Origin: Cardiocondyla obscurior
Lineage: Eukaryota; Arthropoda; Insecta; Hymenoptera; Formicidae
Direction of reading: 5' to 3'
Assembly (NCBI RefSeq): GCF_019399895.1
Contig: NC_091871.1
Coordinates: 5,237,001-5,301,000 of the forward strand
Length of the DNA stretch: 64,000 bases
The position numbers were made by a program, and so were the translations under genes. The notes beneath the pieces are model-generated. The model searched no databases. It was given only the letters and a program-made list of their open reading frames with translations, and was not told the DNA's origin. Each line of letters begins with the position of its first letter. Within the stretch, counting starts at the first letter, position 1. This document shows, one piece after another, positions 52,725 through 63,311 of the stretch.

Positions 52725-53127
52725 ACTCAAGGTAAAAAAGAGGAAGAGCAAAAAATCGAGGATAGGAAGTGCAGTTAAAGCCAGTTAAAACGAATCGAAT
52801 ACTTTTGTATGGTCTGCAAGTAAATTATTTTACATTGAACTAGCGGTATTACGTGTTATTTTGGGAGCAAAACAAAAATTTTTAATTGTTTTAAGTTTAA
52901 TTAAAAAGGTAAGTTACTGCAATTTTTATATTATATTATTATGCATATATATTATATCGTTACATTCTGTTGGTATAACAAATTTTCCTAACCTCTAATA
53001 TTGATGTAATTATTTCCTTTGCAATAAAAGTAACTTAATATTTTTATCGTTAAATTGGATAAATTATTGAAGTTTAAGAGTTAAAGTAAATTATTTAGCA
53101 AGTGTCGACATTTTGCCTACTAAAGAT

Positions 53128-53161
53128 TTTATTGTGTCGTAATTTTCTCAAGTATTTTATT
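53128..53161 (-). terminator. ZNHIT1 polyadenylation signals
   Basis: On the minus strand AATAAA occurs at 53156-53161, about 75 bases after the ZNHIT1 stop, with a second copy near 53128. Either could end the ZNHIT1 (or joint GTF2H5-ZNHIT1) transcript. Confidence 0.4.
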
Positions 53162-53234
53162 ATTGAAACAATACATTCGATAGTTAAATCTTTTCCATGA
53201 AAAAATATACATATGTTGAGGTACAAAATAAAAA

Positions 53235-53766
53235 TTAAACCGTCCATTTCATGCATCTTGTATCGAGATGAGTACCTAGACATTTAACACTGCAATATCG
53301 GGCTCCACATGGTATACATGTATAACTACTGGGGAAACCACACACTGCACAGAAATGTCTTTCGGGTAAACGAGATGGTGATGCTTGAGCACAAGCATAG
53401 TTCGGTGGATTAGGATTTATATTGAGATCTTCTTCAACAAGCTGAGCAAAGGTCTTGCGAAAACGTTGCTTGTAATATTCTGCAGACCGAGTCTTTTTTT
53501 TTCTACTTCCACTTCTGCTGTCTAGTGTCTCTTGAAATTTTGGCACTTTTTTACTCATAACTAAAACAAATATATATATATATATGTATTGTTTAATGTA
53601 CAAATCTTCGGAAAAGTGCATTTTTACCTAAATCAGCATGTGGATCATCGTGGAAATTATCTTGCTCCAAGGCCTCCAATGCCTTTTTTTGTCTACGTTT
53701 ACGCGCAGCATCGTCAAGAATTCTTTTTTGAACCGCATCTTTTATTCTACCAGATTCTCGAGCCAT
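53235..53766 (-). CDS. ZNHIT1: Zinc finger HIT domain-containing protein 1 (SRCAP/SWR1 subunit)
   Basis: ZNHIT1 (yeast Vps71/Swc6) is a subunit of the SRCAP/SWR1 remodeller, which exchanges H2A for H2A.Z in chromatin. Exons 53628-53766 and 53235-53560 join in phase and encode 154 residues, the same length as the human protein. The N-terminal helix (KRILDDAARKRRQKKALEAL) and DDPHADL match the family. The middle has FRKTFAQLVEEDLN. The C-terminal zf-HIT finger reads CAVCGF, YTCIPCGARYC, SVKCLGTHLDTRC and ends MKWTV like other animal ZNHIT1 proteins. The ATG at 53766 lies only 52 bases after the GTF2H5 stop codon on the same strand, with no splice acceptor between them. Confidence 0.96.
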
Positions 53767-53818
53767 TTTTTAAGTTAACAGTATTATATTAAAAAAAAAT
53801 ATTCGCAGTTTGTTTTTT

Positions 53819-55009
53819 TTAAACTCCTTTTTCTGCCAGTGGGAATGATATCTGATCCATTAAATCATCCACTTTTGCTTGCAAAGTTTCCAATATGTCC
53901 GCAGATATGAATAAATGTCTCTCATCCAGATCTTGAATTATGAATTTTCTTCCTAGTGCAGATGTTTCATCCAAATGTAGAAGAAATTGTTTCATAGCTG
54001 CATCACTAAATAAATAAAAAAAAATTTATTTTAATATTTAATAACATTTATTATAAATGTACAGATACTATGTCCAAGAAGAAAGGGGTTTCTCTTGACG
54101 AAAAACGTATGAGAATGTTACAAATATTTTACGAGAAGAAGGAATTTTTCACGCTAAAGGAACTTGAAAAAATTGCACCAAGAGAAAAGGGTATTGTATT
54201 GCAAAGCGTTAAAGATGTGTTACAAGGCTTAGTAGATGATGGCTTGGTACGGTCTGAAAAAATTGGTACAACCATATATTTCTGGAGATTTCCAGGGTAA
54301 TTTTTTAAACAAGTTATATGGCTATATTTAATAAACAAAAATATTTAGGAAACAATGTTTTACAGGGAAAATATCACTGCCACAGAAAGCAGAATAGCTG
54401 ATACTAACAAAAAGATAGTGGAAACCGAGTTTAAGTTTCAAAAGATTAAGGAAGATATAGAAAAAGAAAAGGTAAATTTAAAATGTCTTAAATTTGAATT
54501 GCAGTCTTATTTATCAAAAACATATTATGCAGAAATTGAAGAATAATACAGAAGAAAAAACAAAACTGTTAGAAGAAGTGGAATTACTGAAAAAGGAAGA
54601 GCAAGATATAAAAAAGCTCATTGTCAAATTTAGTGAAGTTGATCCTGATGTAATTGCAGAAATGGATGAAAAGGCACAGGTGCAGTCACAGTAAAAATAA
54701 GTCTTGTAATAAATAAATATGTAAAAATATAATTATTAATGCTTCTAATAATATAATATTCTATTTAGAAGTACAAAGATGTAGCGAATGTATGGACAGA
54801 CAATGTTTTTGCTCTACAAAGCTGGTGCAGGAATAAATTCAATATCTCCAACCAGGAACTTAACAAGCAGTTTAATATTCCGGAGGATTTGGACTATAAG
54901 TGAATGAATGTAATTATTAGCTCGTTACAATTTCTTATTAATAAGTTATTATTTTAATAAAAAAAGAGTCTTACCACTCAACTAAAATTCCTTTTGTCAC
55001 ATTTACCAT
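53819..55009 (-). CDS. GTF2H5: TFIIH subunit 5 (TTDA/p8/Tfb5)
   Basis: The smallest TFIIH subunit. It binds and stabilises p52 and stimulates XPB in nucleotide-excision repair and transcription initiation. Exon 1 is only 35 bases (54975-55009) and encodes MVNVTKGILVE plus TG of a Cys codon. Exon 2 (53819-54005) completes the codon and reads DAAMKQFLLHLDET, ALGRKFIIQDLDERHLF, then LMDQISFPLAEKGV and a TAA. The total of 73 residues matches the human 71. Donor GTAAGA and acceptor TTATTTAG are canonical. The single intron (54006-54974) contains the complete MND1 gene on the other strand. The stop is 52 bases before the ZNHIT1 ATG. The start faces cytochrome c, implying a shared promoter to the right. 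Confidence 0.93.
54070..54903 (+). CDS. MND1: Meiotic nuclear division protein 1 (MND1)
   Basis: MND1 forms a heterodimer with HOP2 (PSMC3IP) that stabilises RAD51/DMC1 filaments and promotes strand invasion in meiotic recombination. Exons 54070-54296, 54366-54471, 54533-54679 and 54769-54903 join in phase and give 204 residues (human 205). The start MSKKKGVSLDEKR is the family's normal N-terminus. Residues 1-75 form the winged-helix DNA-binding domain (LKELEKIAPREKGI, VKDVLQGLVDDGLV). Residues about 80-155 are a charged coiled coil. The C-terminal part has VANVWTDNVFALQSWCRNKF and ends IPEDLDYK. The whole gene sits inside the GTF2H5 intron in antisense orientation, 64 bases from one splice site and 71 from the other. 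Confidence 0.95.
54956..54961 (+). terminator. MND1 polyadenylation signal
   Basis: AATAAA lies 52 bases after the MND1 stop codon and ends 13 bases before the GTF2H5 exon 1 border. Cleavage 10-30 bases downstream would place the MND1 3' end on the GTF2H5 donor or exon 1, on the opposite strand. Confidence 0.5.
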
Positions 55010-55443
55010 ATCTTGCAATTATCTTTTTCTCAAATAAACCGGCGTTAGATTTACCGGCGCAAATTTATAAATTTCTCGTATTTTTCAAGGATTTTTATTA
55101 CAAACTCGTGAATTAACGCAATAATGTAAAATGACAACTCTCACAGATGTCGGCTTCCATTACTACCTTGATGACGATAACCTCGATTTGCCGGTGATGG
55201 CTCGTAACGGATTAAAGAAAAGATGGCGATTCCTCCACCGATCTATTTCGTGCTGTCATCTGGCGACCGTTGACCAAGTCTCGTGTACATACGACGCATG
55301 CGTCAGGTTGCATCGGCCATTGGAATTGGAGTGCTCGGACAACGGGATCACTCATCACTGTGACTGCACGTCGATCGCAACTGTTAGTCTTCACGGTCGG
55401 ACGACGGGCCAGCCAGCAACACCGTGTGTGACCAAGGCGGTCG
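55010..55443. promoter_or_regulatory. Divergent promoter of GTF2H5 and cytochrome c, with a likely cytochrome c 5' exon
   Basis: The region lies between the GTF2H5 ATG (minus, 55009) and a strong plus-strand donor, CGGTCG followed by GTGAGT, at 55443/55444. That donor pairs naturally with the acceptor TTTTTTTTCAG at 56815-56825, just before the cytochrome c ATG, so a 5' untranslated exon probably ends at 55443. The transcription start is not resolved. The block is CpG-rich and includes a 12-base palindrome at 55293-55304. Confidence 0.55.
55293..55304. promoter_or_regulatory. NRF-1/EWG-like palindromic site
   Basis: GACGCATGCGTC is a perfect palindrome resembling the NRF-1 binding site (YGCGCAYGCGCR). 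NRF-1 controls nuclear genes for respiration, including mammalian cytochrome c, and its insect counterpart is Ewg/NRF-1. The site sits in the presumed GTF2H5-cytochrome c promoter. The assignment is by similarity to the consensus; two positions differ in the core. Confidence 0.4.
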
Positions 55444-56843
55444 GTGAGTACAATTATAACGCGTGCTCGCGCGTTTCTTTCTCTACGTGCGGTCGGTCAT
55501 CTTGATGGCAACCACGTGGTGCTTGGGCACATTATCGCTCGCGTAATCCAAGATCGAACGGCGAGACGAGATTCGTAAGTTCGGGGAAAGATCCCGCGTG
55601 TCTTTCGTCAGTCCCTCGGCCGCCGCTCCTCTTATCGAATATCCCCCGCGTGACCGCGTGATCAGTGAACGGCGAGTTACGTTCTTACGTAACGCGCCTA
55701 ACCCTGGCCCTGGTCAAGTTGATCTTGGAACGATCCGAATACCGTTTTTCGGGTCGTGCGGAACGTCCTTAGCGCGGTAGACGATCGTCGCGGGGGAGGA
55801 ATTCAAGAATAACCACCCTCCCCTCCATCTTCTCTCCTCTCGAATCAATTATATTCAAGAAGTTACTACGATTTCTGAAAGAGACTCGCCGAAATGCATG
55901 TTAGTCGGGAAGCTTGCTTATCTTTGTTGAAAGCGTGAGAGGGAAAGGGAAATGCATCTGCTCGATGCAATCTTCGGTTTAATCGGCTTCCGGTTAGAAT
56001 TGGCGCAAAGGTCGTTCTAGAACACCACGCGGACGTCTTTTTTGCCCTTCTACGTCCCGCTTTCGATGCCGCGAAACACTTGAAACAAATTTTTAATTCG
56101 GAATGATTTATCGAACGCTTAATCAATCGATCGACAATTCATCGTGGCTGCTTTACGAAAGTCTCACATGTGGTCCTCACGCGCCTCTGACACGTCAATG
56201 TGATGACGTACGATAATTACTTTTTGCATCATAGTGCATAACTTGCGTTATCGCGAGTGAACGTCAAGGTGAAAATCAAATTAGAGAACGTCCGAGCCCA
56301 AAAACCACGATTGAAATATTAATTATGTAATAGTTTGTCATTATATAATTGTATATATATATGTACATGTATGTCTCACTAGTGTACTAATCAGTTCGAA
56401 AGAACGAGAATTTTCCGCTCGTGTTTGAATTAAGATATCGAGTTAAAGACTCCAAGTTTTTATTTTATAATGAATAAAGTATATAAGTTACGTTGGCAAT
56501 GTGACGAAATTTCTTTCAAGCGCCAATTTTTCGAAATTGTTCTTGCAAAATCGCATGCGATTAACATTTGAACGAAAGGTCATCACATAACGATGATTAT
56601 TAGATAGTTAAAAACTCGATTTTGATCTGAAAGAAAATTTATTAATTAGATATTTAATTAACAAGTTGGTTTTAATATTATTTAATAACTATAACTTTGT
56701 TATTTGCTTCAAATATGAAAAAAATAGTTAAATATTTAATAAGATATATATCTGATATTAATAAAAAATAATTAATAATTTTTAGCTTAACAATTTTTAT
56801 TTAATTAAACGTGTTTTTTTTCAGAGTATACAATTAAGTAAAT

Positions 56844-57344
56844 ATGGGTGTTCCAGCAGGCGATCCAGAGAAAGGAAAGAAGGTAAATAACCAAGATGAA
56901 ATTTAATAGCCTTGTACAACTAACAATTTATCATAATTGAGTAATTTCTTTCTTCTAGATTTTTGTTCAAAGATGCGCGCAGTGTCACACTGTCGAAGCG
57001 GGTGGCAAACACAAAGTAGGTCCCAATTTGCACGGACTTGTAGGTAGGAAAACTGGGCAGGCCGCAGGTTTCCTGTACACCGATGCCAACAAGGCAAAAG
57101 GTAAGGCCTTTCGTTTTATTGATACATAAATTTAAAATAATAAATTGATAAATAGCGTTAATTTATAACTGTGTAACTTACGCATTGCTATGTTTTAGGT
57201 ATCACTTGGAACAAGGATACCTTGTTTGAGTACCTGGAAAATCCAAAGAAGTACATTCCCGGCACGAAAATGGTGTTCGCCGGATTGAAAAAGCCGCAGG
57301 AACGGGCCGATCTTATAGCTTATCTCGAACAGGCGACTAAGTAA
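56844..57344 (+). CDS. Cyt-c: Cytochrome c
   Basis: The soluble electron carrier between complexes III and IV in the mitochondrial intermembrane space, also an apoptosome activator in many animals. Exons 56844-56882, 56959-57100 and 57199-57344 join in phase and give 108 residues, the insect length. Key residues are visible: haem attachment CAQCH (Cys19, Cys22, axial His23), the HKVGPNLHGLVGRKTGQA loop, and the axial Met85 in GTKMVFAG. The N-terminus MGVPAGDPEKGKK is typical of insect cytochrome c. The acceptor at 56825 lies 18 bases before the ATG, so the upstream intron is in the 5' untranslated region. GTF2H5 is divergent to the left. Confidence 0.98.
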
Positions 57345-58262
57345 ACGTTTCCCCGCGTGCATGCTACCGATCGCGGAAATCGCGACAAACGCGAGCGAGC
57401 GAGCGCACACGAGGTGCCGCGCGTGGCATGAGTCGCGATATTAGTATGATTATCATCTCATCAAGTTTCGTCATCTCACTCGTGTTTATCTAACGGACTC
57501 TTCTCTCGATGGTACTCAAAAGCGTTCGCAATACGTGTTCAGATAGTAATGAATTGTTAATGTATTGTTGATAAGTAGGTAATTGCAAATATGTACATGA
57601 CGTGACAGGGGTCGGGTTAATCTTGACTCTGCTTCTTTTCTTCTTCATCGCACCGAAGAGATATTCACGGGAGCGCTTAACGCCCGCCATGCGAGTGGTT
57701 GAGCCACTCTCTTTCGCGAATTCCGCGTCCTTGATTATTTATTATCATTGTACCATGCAGCGAGTGTCGATCTGTAAATCAAAGATAAAATATAGACTAG
57801 GCAATTAAAAAATCGTTTGTTCCGCTTTTTTCGTTGAATTGTGTAAGTTTCTAATCGTTTGCGACAGATGGATTAAAGCAAACTTGATAACTTGAGTATT
57901 TATCAATCGATTAGGTATCAGTAATATACTATGATTTTTGGGCTTCGATTAGATTAGACAAACGCTGTCGCATTAAGTATTTGATCGTCTTATCACACGT
58001 ATTCCACGTTTCCCATTCCTGTTATTAGACTTCCTTGTTCTTGTATATGCATTTAAGGACGTTTGAGCTTGATAAAACCGAAGGAGGAAGGATGTGGTCA
58101 GTGACGGCAGGAAGTTTCTGGCTCGACTGGGGTTTTACGCAATTGCTTGGCGAAATTGTAAAGCAGTCGCTTTTTGACAGTGGTGAATTTTAGTATCCGC
58201 GTTTCGAAGGAGTACTTTTTACAAGTTCACTAATAATCTTTAATTTTTTTTTTTTTTTAATA
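57345..58262. other. Cytochrome c 3' flank and intergenic DNA
   Basis: The sequence is CpG-rich just after the stop and then AT-richer, probably holding the cytochrome c 3' untranslated region. No coding feature was recognised. A 17-base T-run at about 58242-58258 leads into the next exon. Confidence 0.5.
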
Positions 58263-58624
58263 ATGAATAATTTAGAGTCAGTCGATCAGTTTTCGAGCGT
58301 TGACGGCAATAGTGTTGCACAATTTAAAAATAAGACTTCCTTAAGACTGCGTTTAGGTCGTGTTTTTAATTCTAATGGTTCTAACAGTCCAAAAAGTCCA
58401 AAGAGCTTATCGAACTCGCGTGGATCGAGCCCGAGTCCTCGCGCCAAAACAAGATACTCGTGGCAACCCGAAAGTGAAGAAAGATCATCTTGTACGTCGG
58501 AAAGCGGGATTTCACTTTCGCCATCCCCGAAAAAATTGTCACCGACCACGAACACGGCATGCTCGCTCAAAAGTTCAGGCACATCGAAAAGTACGTGCTA
58601 TTCGACATGGTACGCTGTCGATAG
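58263..58624 (+). CDS. Ser-rich exon of an unidentified gene (5' part)
   Basis: An open segment from ATG 58263 to a strong donor (TCGATAG followed by GTAAGT) encodes 120 codons plus two bases. The T-rich tract and TTTAG at 58271-58275 could instead be an acceptor, making the exon start at 58276. The protein begins MNNLESVDQFSSVDGNSVAQ, has a basic patch (TSLRLRLGRVF), then Ser-Pro/Lys repeats (SPKSPKSLSNSRGSSPSPR) and acidic and Ser-rich stretches (YSWQPESEERSSCTSESG, SLSPSPKKLSP), ending CYSTWYAVDR. This looks like the disordered, phosphorylatable N-terminus of a regulatory protein. No family is recognised. The following exon was not identified in the window. Confidence 0.55.
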
Positions 58625-59999
58625 GTAAGTCTGCACTTTCCTTTTCGTTTATATAATTAAAATTTATTAATATGCTTTATTAATAAGATATATTATCTGA
58701 AAAGAAAACTGCATAAAAATAGCAAATTAGAAAAAAAGAAATTTAATTAGCTTATATATATATATTTTTTTTTTTTAATACTATAATATTTTTATTCATT
58801 TCTACGGTGACCGTTTGAGGCACACATGAATAAACTTGTACTGTATATTCTTCAATATTTATAAGATCAGCAAACGAATAGTCCCTTTTTTAATTCTTTG
58901 TGGGCGTTTTACTGACCTCAAACCGCAGTATAGCGTTTGCCAAAGGGTAGCGCAAACTATTTTTACCCCCGACAATGCTCGACATCTCCAATGAAAGATT
59001 ATTCTTGTGGAGCAGATAAACGCACTTCGTGTGCATTAACAACGTCTGTATAACGGATAAAATACCTACGCTGCCAGCTGTCTGAGTCGTAATCGGGTTT
59101 CTCTGACACTGTGCTCTTGCGATAACATGCATAATAATTAAACCGTGTCGCGTTTTTAGCACTATCTCGTTATTTTTTAATTAACTTTGGAAAATGTTTT
59201 TTAAAAGATTGAATAATATTTTCCACAAACCCAGGAATTAAAAATAAATTTTGAATTTAAAATAAATTTTGTTTGACAAGCGCTGTTATGTAAAAGTTTT
59301 ATGTGTTTTATGTGATCAATGTAGTCGCGATTGCTTTGATAGCCAATGATGGGAAGCTTGTCATATATTGGAAAAAGTCCGACCGCGGGTATCGATCAGA
59401 GTATACACCTTTATATTTGCGCGGCACCATGCTTACCTAGTTGCGCACACGCTTCTTATCAAGATAATAGCGACAAAATCAAATGAGCCTTACAGATGCC
59501 CAAGATACTGATCAGAATTTTGCTCAAAGCTCTGTCGACGTACAAAACGAGCCAAGGATCACCTGAACGATTCGAATCAGAAATACTTGCGGTTGCAGCT
59601 CGCGCGAGTCCAAGTCGCGTATTACAGAATAATCCGATTATGCGAATGAAAGGTAACCGCCCGTAGAGCAAATAAAACCACGAAAAAGACCGGCGATAAA
59701 GCTTTACGATTTCTTCGGGTTTAATTATGCAGTTGTCTTACGAAAATTACAAAGTCGCGATCTTTCTCGTAATCACCGAGCTGCATATCTACGAGGATGA
59801 ATGCGAAACTGGAAAATCGGTGATCCGCAAAGATATGGATACTTGTTTTTAAGTACCCCGGACTTTTAAGATCTGACCTAGTTCAGGATGTCAGATCGTC
59901 CTAAATAAGCAAGGGGCGTACTTCTTGCGTGGGATACGCGGATCTTTCTCCGAGAGCGAATAAATCGTAGCGGATGCAGCGGAAGCGTCGTTAACGATG
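58625..59999. other. Probable intron, AT-rich; no gene seen
   Basis: Downstream of the donor at 58624 there is AT-rich sequence, then mixed DNA. Frames such as 58890-59162 and 59459-59671 on the minus strand show no domain. I see nothing further. Confidence 0.5.
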
Positions 60000-60562
60000 A
60001 CGTTGAATAGTCTCATGTACTAAGATGAGCCAGCAAACGCTCGTGGATAGAGAACTGGGGTGAATTGCGGAATAAATCTCGAACAAAAGCGGGAGGAGAA
60101 ATAATGATCTTAACGGGGTACGGGGCGAGCGTTTCGGCGTACGGCAGTCGTGGCCTTGCGGCGGTTGGTCTTTTTCGTACATCGAGGAACCATCAGCCGA
60201 TGGGTCGATGCAGCGCCGGCGCTGCGGAGTGCGCAACCACGAAGACGAGCACCCCACCATTTTCACCTCCCTGTGCCGTCCCAACGATCGCGTCAACGTG
60301 GAGGTGCGCGACGCGGAGGAGGATTTTCTCGCCTCTTTCTCCTCTCCTCTCCCAGCTGTCCCCGGTCTCTTCCGTCCCCCGGTCGCGATGCACCTCGTCG
60401 CCGTGGCCCGCAGAACGCTACGCGCCGCGCACGGGACCACTGTGGTTCACCAGTCGCGTGTTCACCAGCCAGTCAGCCAGCCAGCCAGCCGTAATCGGTC
60501 CAACTGTCCCAACGTTCCCGCTCGGTAGACGGGCTTTAAACGATCAAACACGAGTCCATCAG
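60000..60562 (+). other. GC-rich block ending in a splice donor; candidate alternative first exon
   Basis: The block is locally GC-rich and ends at a strong donor, CCATCAG followed by GTGAGT (60562/60563). One plus frame is open from about 60100 to 60526. It includes WSFSYIEEPSADGS and RPNDRVNVEVRDAEEDFLAS with GC-rich third codon positions, before turning into low-complexity sequence and a CAGC-type repeat (60470-60490). Minus-strand frames are also open. It could be an alternative first exon or promoter of the gene to its right or of the Ser-rich gene. No family is recognised. Confidence 0.3.
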
Positions 60563-63311
60563 GTGAGTGATTCGAGCACGATTCAAAAGAATGCGAATCA
60601 CGGTCCCTAATCACTTGGAGAACCGTTTAATCCTGACTCAACGAGCCTAAGCCAGAAACAGAAATAATTAATTGAAGCCATCGCGAGAGGTGATTTTTCC
60701 TAGTTCAATATGAAACTGAAGATACGCTCTTTTATTGTTTTTTTCTTTTTTTTTTTCTTTCTGAGTTATTGCAATATTCCTGTATTATATCGGAAATGAA
60801 TATTTGTCATGAAGCCAGGTCTAAACATTCGCGCTGTACAGTTCGCGGATCGATTCGGTATGATTTTGACATTTAGCAACTGTTATATTTATTCTTCCGC
60901 TGAAGCCGTTGTAGCGAAGTATACATAACAACGATAATTATCTTATGCGATTATATGTTGAAATAATTAAAAGCCTTTTACCTTGATTTTTTTTTTTTTT
61001 TTTTTTTAATATTGCCAGCCGCACTTGTCTCTAAGACACGTTTAATTGAAGTTCAATGCGGGATATTTAAAAAGTCTCGATTTTCTATAACGTTCAAGCC
61101 TCCGGGTTGTCCGAGCTTTTACGACTGTCGCAGCGAGTTTATCGGTTGTCGTATTAAATTAATCAATAATTCACGCGGGGCGACTAGTTTGCTGTCAGCG
61201 AATTAATGTGACAGCGCGACACCGTAATCGCGCACCAACCAGAGTGGACGATTCGAAGCGCAATTGGACTCTTCGAGGAATGAAATGTGTCTTTCAACAT
61301 TTTTTTCCTATCTTTTCGGGTTTTTTTTCTTTCTTCCTTTTTTTTTTTTTTTTCTTGAAGCGTGATTATTTTCTTACGAGAAGACGATTGCAATTAGATG
61401 ACGTGTATTTAATTTTAGAGATCTCGCACAGGTGTTGTCGTAGATCGATCGTTATTTGCCAAGGGTATGAAACGGTTTCTGTTTTTATAACACACGGCAA
61501 CTAGCAGCAAGGTCTATCTAATGATCTCGCATCCCGTACGCCAGTCTAGCGATATTTTCGCGCGTATATAAACGGAGAGACATTTGCCGATTTGTATTTC
61601 CTATCCACCAAATGGTCCGCAACCTTCGTTATTTGCGTGTACCAAGTGGAAGCTCATTCAGTAGAGTAGCGCGCGCTTATCTAAGGACGGTCTCGAGCAA
61701 CGACCAAGATTTAGGACACGGGATTTCTCGACACGCACACGCAAACGCGGACGTAAAACTTACAGCGATATGTATTCACGTGCTGGCGCTGAGAGAATAA
61801 TTTGTGCTTAATGTCACTTGGACTAGATTTTATGTGAAACAGCTGTCATCCCGACGGCGCGATGGGAAGAAAAAAAAATTTTACGAGGACAACTTATTAA
61901 GGAGAAACGTTTCTAAAACTAGATCTATTTAAAAAATGATATTCACAAATGTGATCTGTTATTCACAAATATAGAAATCGGGAATCGTTCTTTAGCTTAG
62001 ATTTTATTTATTTAAAAAGAAAAAGAAAAGAGGGAGGAGAAGAAGAAGAGATGAAAAGATAGAAAGCGCCGTACTTCTGTAGATTTAATTTAAATTTCCT
62101 AATTGCTATTGCAGCTGCGGTCTGAAATTGCAAGTCGGTGGAGAGATAAGTATCGGCAAAACGCGCGCAGTTTTCCGTAGCCGCTATTAAAAACGTGTGA
62201 CATCACGATCGCGTAACGCTGATGACTGCCGGTTATACACAGAGGGATAAGATAAACAGATAAAATCATCATGGAAAGCGCGCGGCTCGCAAACGAGTTA
62301 CACAGCTTGTTTCCACAAACATTCGTGTCAAAGAAATGTAATTGGTTTTTCTGGCTATTTCCGGAAGACACGCGAAAATGAATTGGAGAACGGGATGAAG
62401 CCTCGAACGTACACGATTGATCTTTGCGAGACCAGTTGCATTAGGCGATGGAGAGGGACGGCCTCCGCGGGTTTGAGAGTGACACGGTCGTATATATGAT
62501 GTCAGTCCGCATCATCGAGGCGAAAAGTAGGTCTAGGGAATCAGCTGGCCGAAAGAGGCGCGTGCGCCATCCGAGACGCCCACCTAGCAATCGTGCTCCT
62601 GGAAACGACGATTTCGCAAGAGTACAATAAACAGCCATATACACGCGTACAATGCACATACATTCGAAGCAACCCGCTAACTGATCGCGTTTGTTTCACG
62701 GACCGATGCGAGAGACTCGTTGCAATTGCCGCGAGACGGTTTTCCCCGCGGGACCAAGTTCGACGAAATGAAATTAAAACTGGAAATGCAGCCGTTGAAT
62801 TTGCACGTAATTTTATTTCACAAAATCAGGGACCATTCGCTTAATTATTTTCGCTCCACGCAGGACGACCGTGAGCATTTAACTGCGGGATAAACGTAGT
62901 CAAGGCTGATGCGACGCTTGGTACCACTAAAAGGTCCGCGTATTATCGCCGCTGGTCGAGATTCATCACGGAATAATTGCAATTACGGAGAGAATTACCT
63001 ACGGAATAATTCACACCAGCGTCGAGTCGTCGATATGCAATTAATATTATTACGACGTAACGTTTACTTTTTTTGGCTCGGCTCAATGGCTCCTTCGTTG
63101 GTTTTAAATAATTTCACCGACTCGAAAAATGTCATTAGAGCGATCGTACGGGAACGGATCTGCGGAGAGCCATTAAAGTTAAGAATAAAAGAGTAAAGTA
63201 CATAGTACATAACCGGCGATGGCTTCAGCATTGATGAGCTCGTCCACTTCGGACGAAGTGGAGAACGTTTCCCTTTCTTTTTTTTCTCTCTGGTATTCAC
63301 TTACCTTCTCA
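60563..63311. other. Non-coding stretch, no gene seen
   Basis: AT-rich and mixed DNA with T-runs at 60749-60758, 60989-61007 and 61338-61353, and an AG-rich patch at 62017-62065. No coding exon, RNA gene or mobile element was supported. Confidence 0.5.

Noticed and set aside
55131..55505. 124-codon plus-strand frame as a separate gene
   Set aside because: It overlaps the presumed cytochrome c 5' exon and its donor, and has no recognisable domain; kept only as a possible upstream frame.
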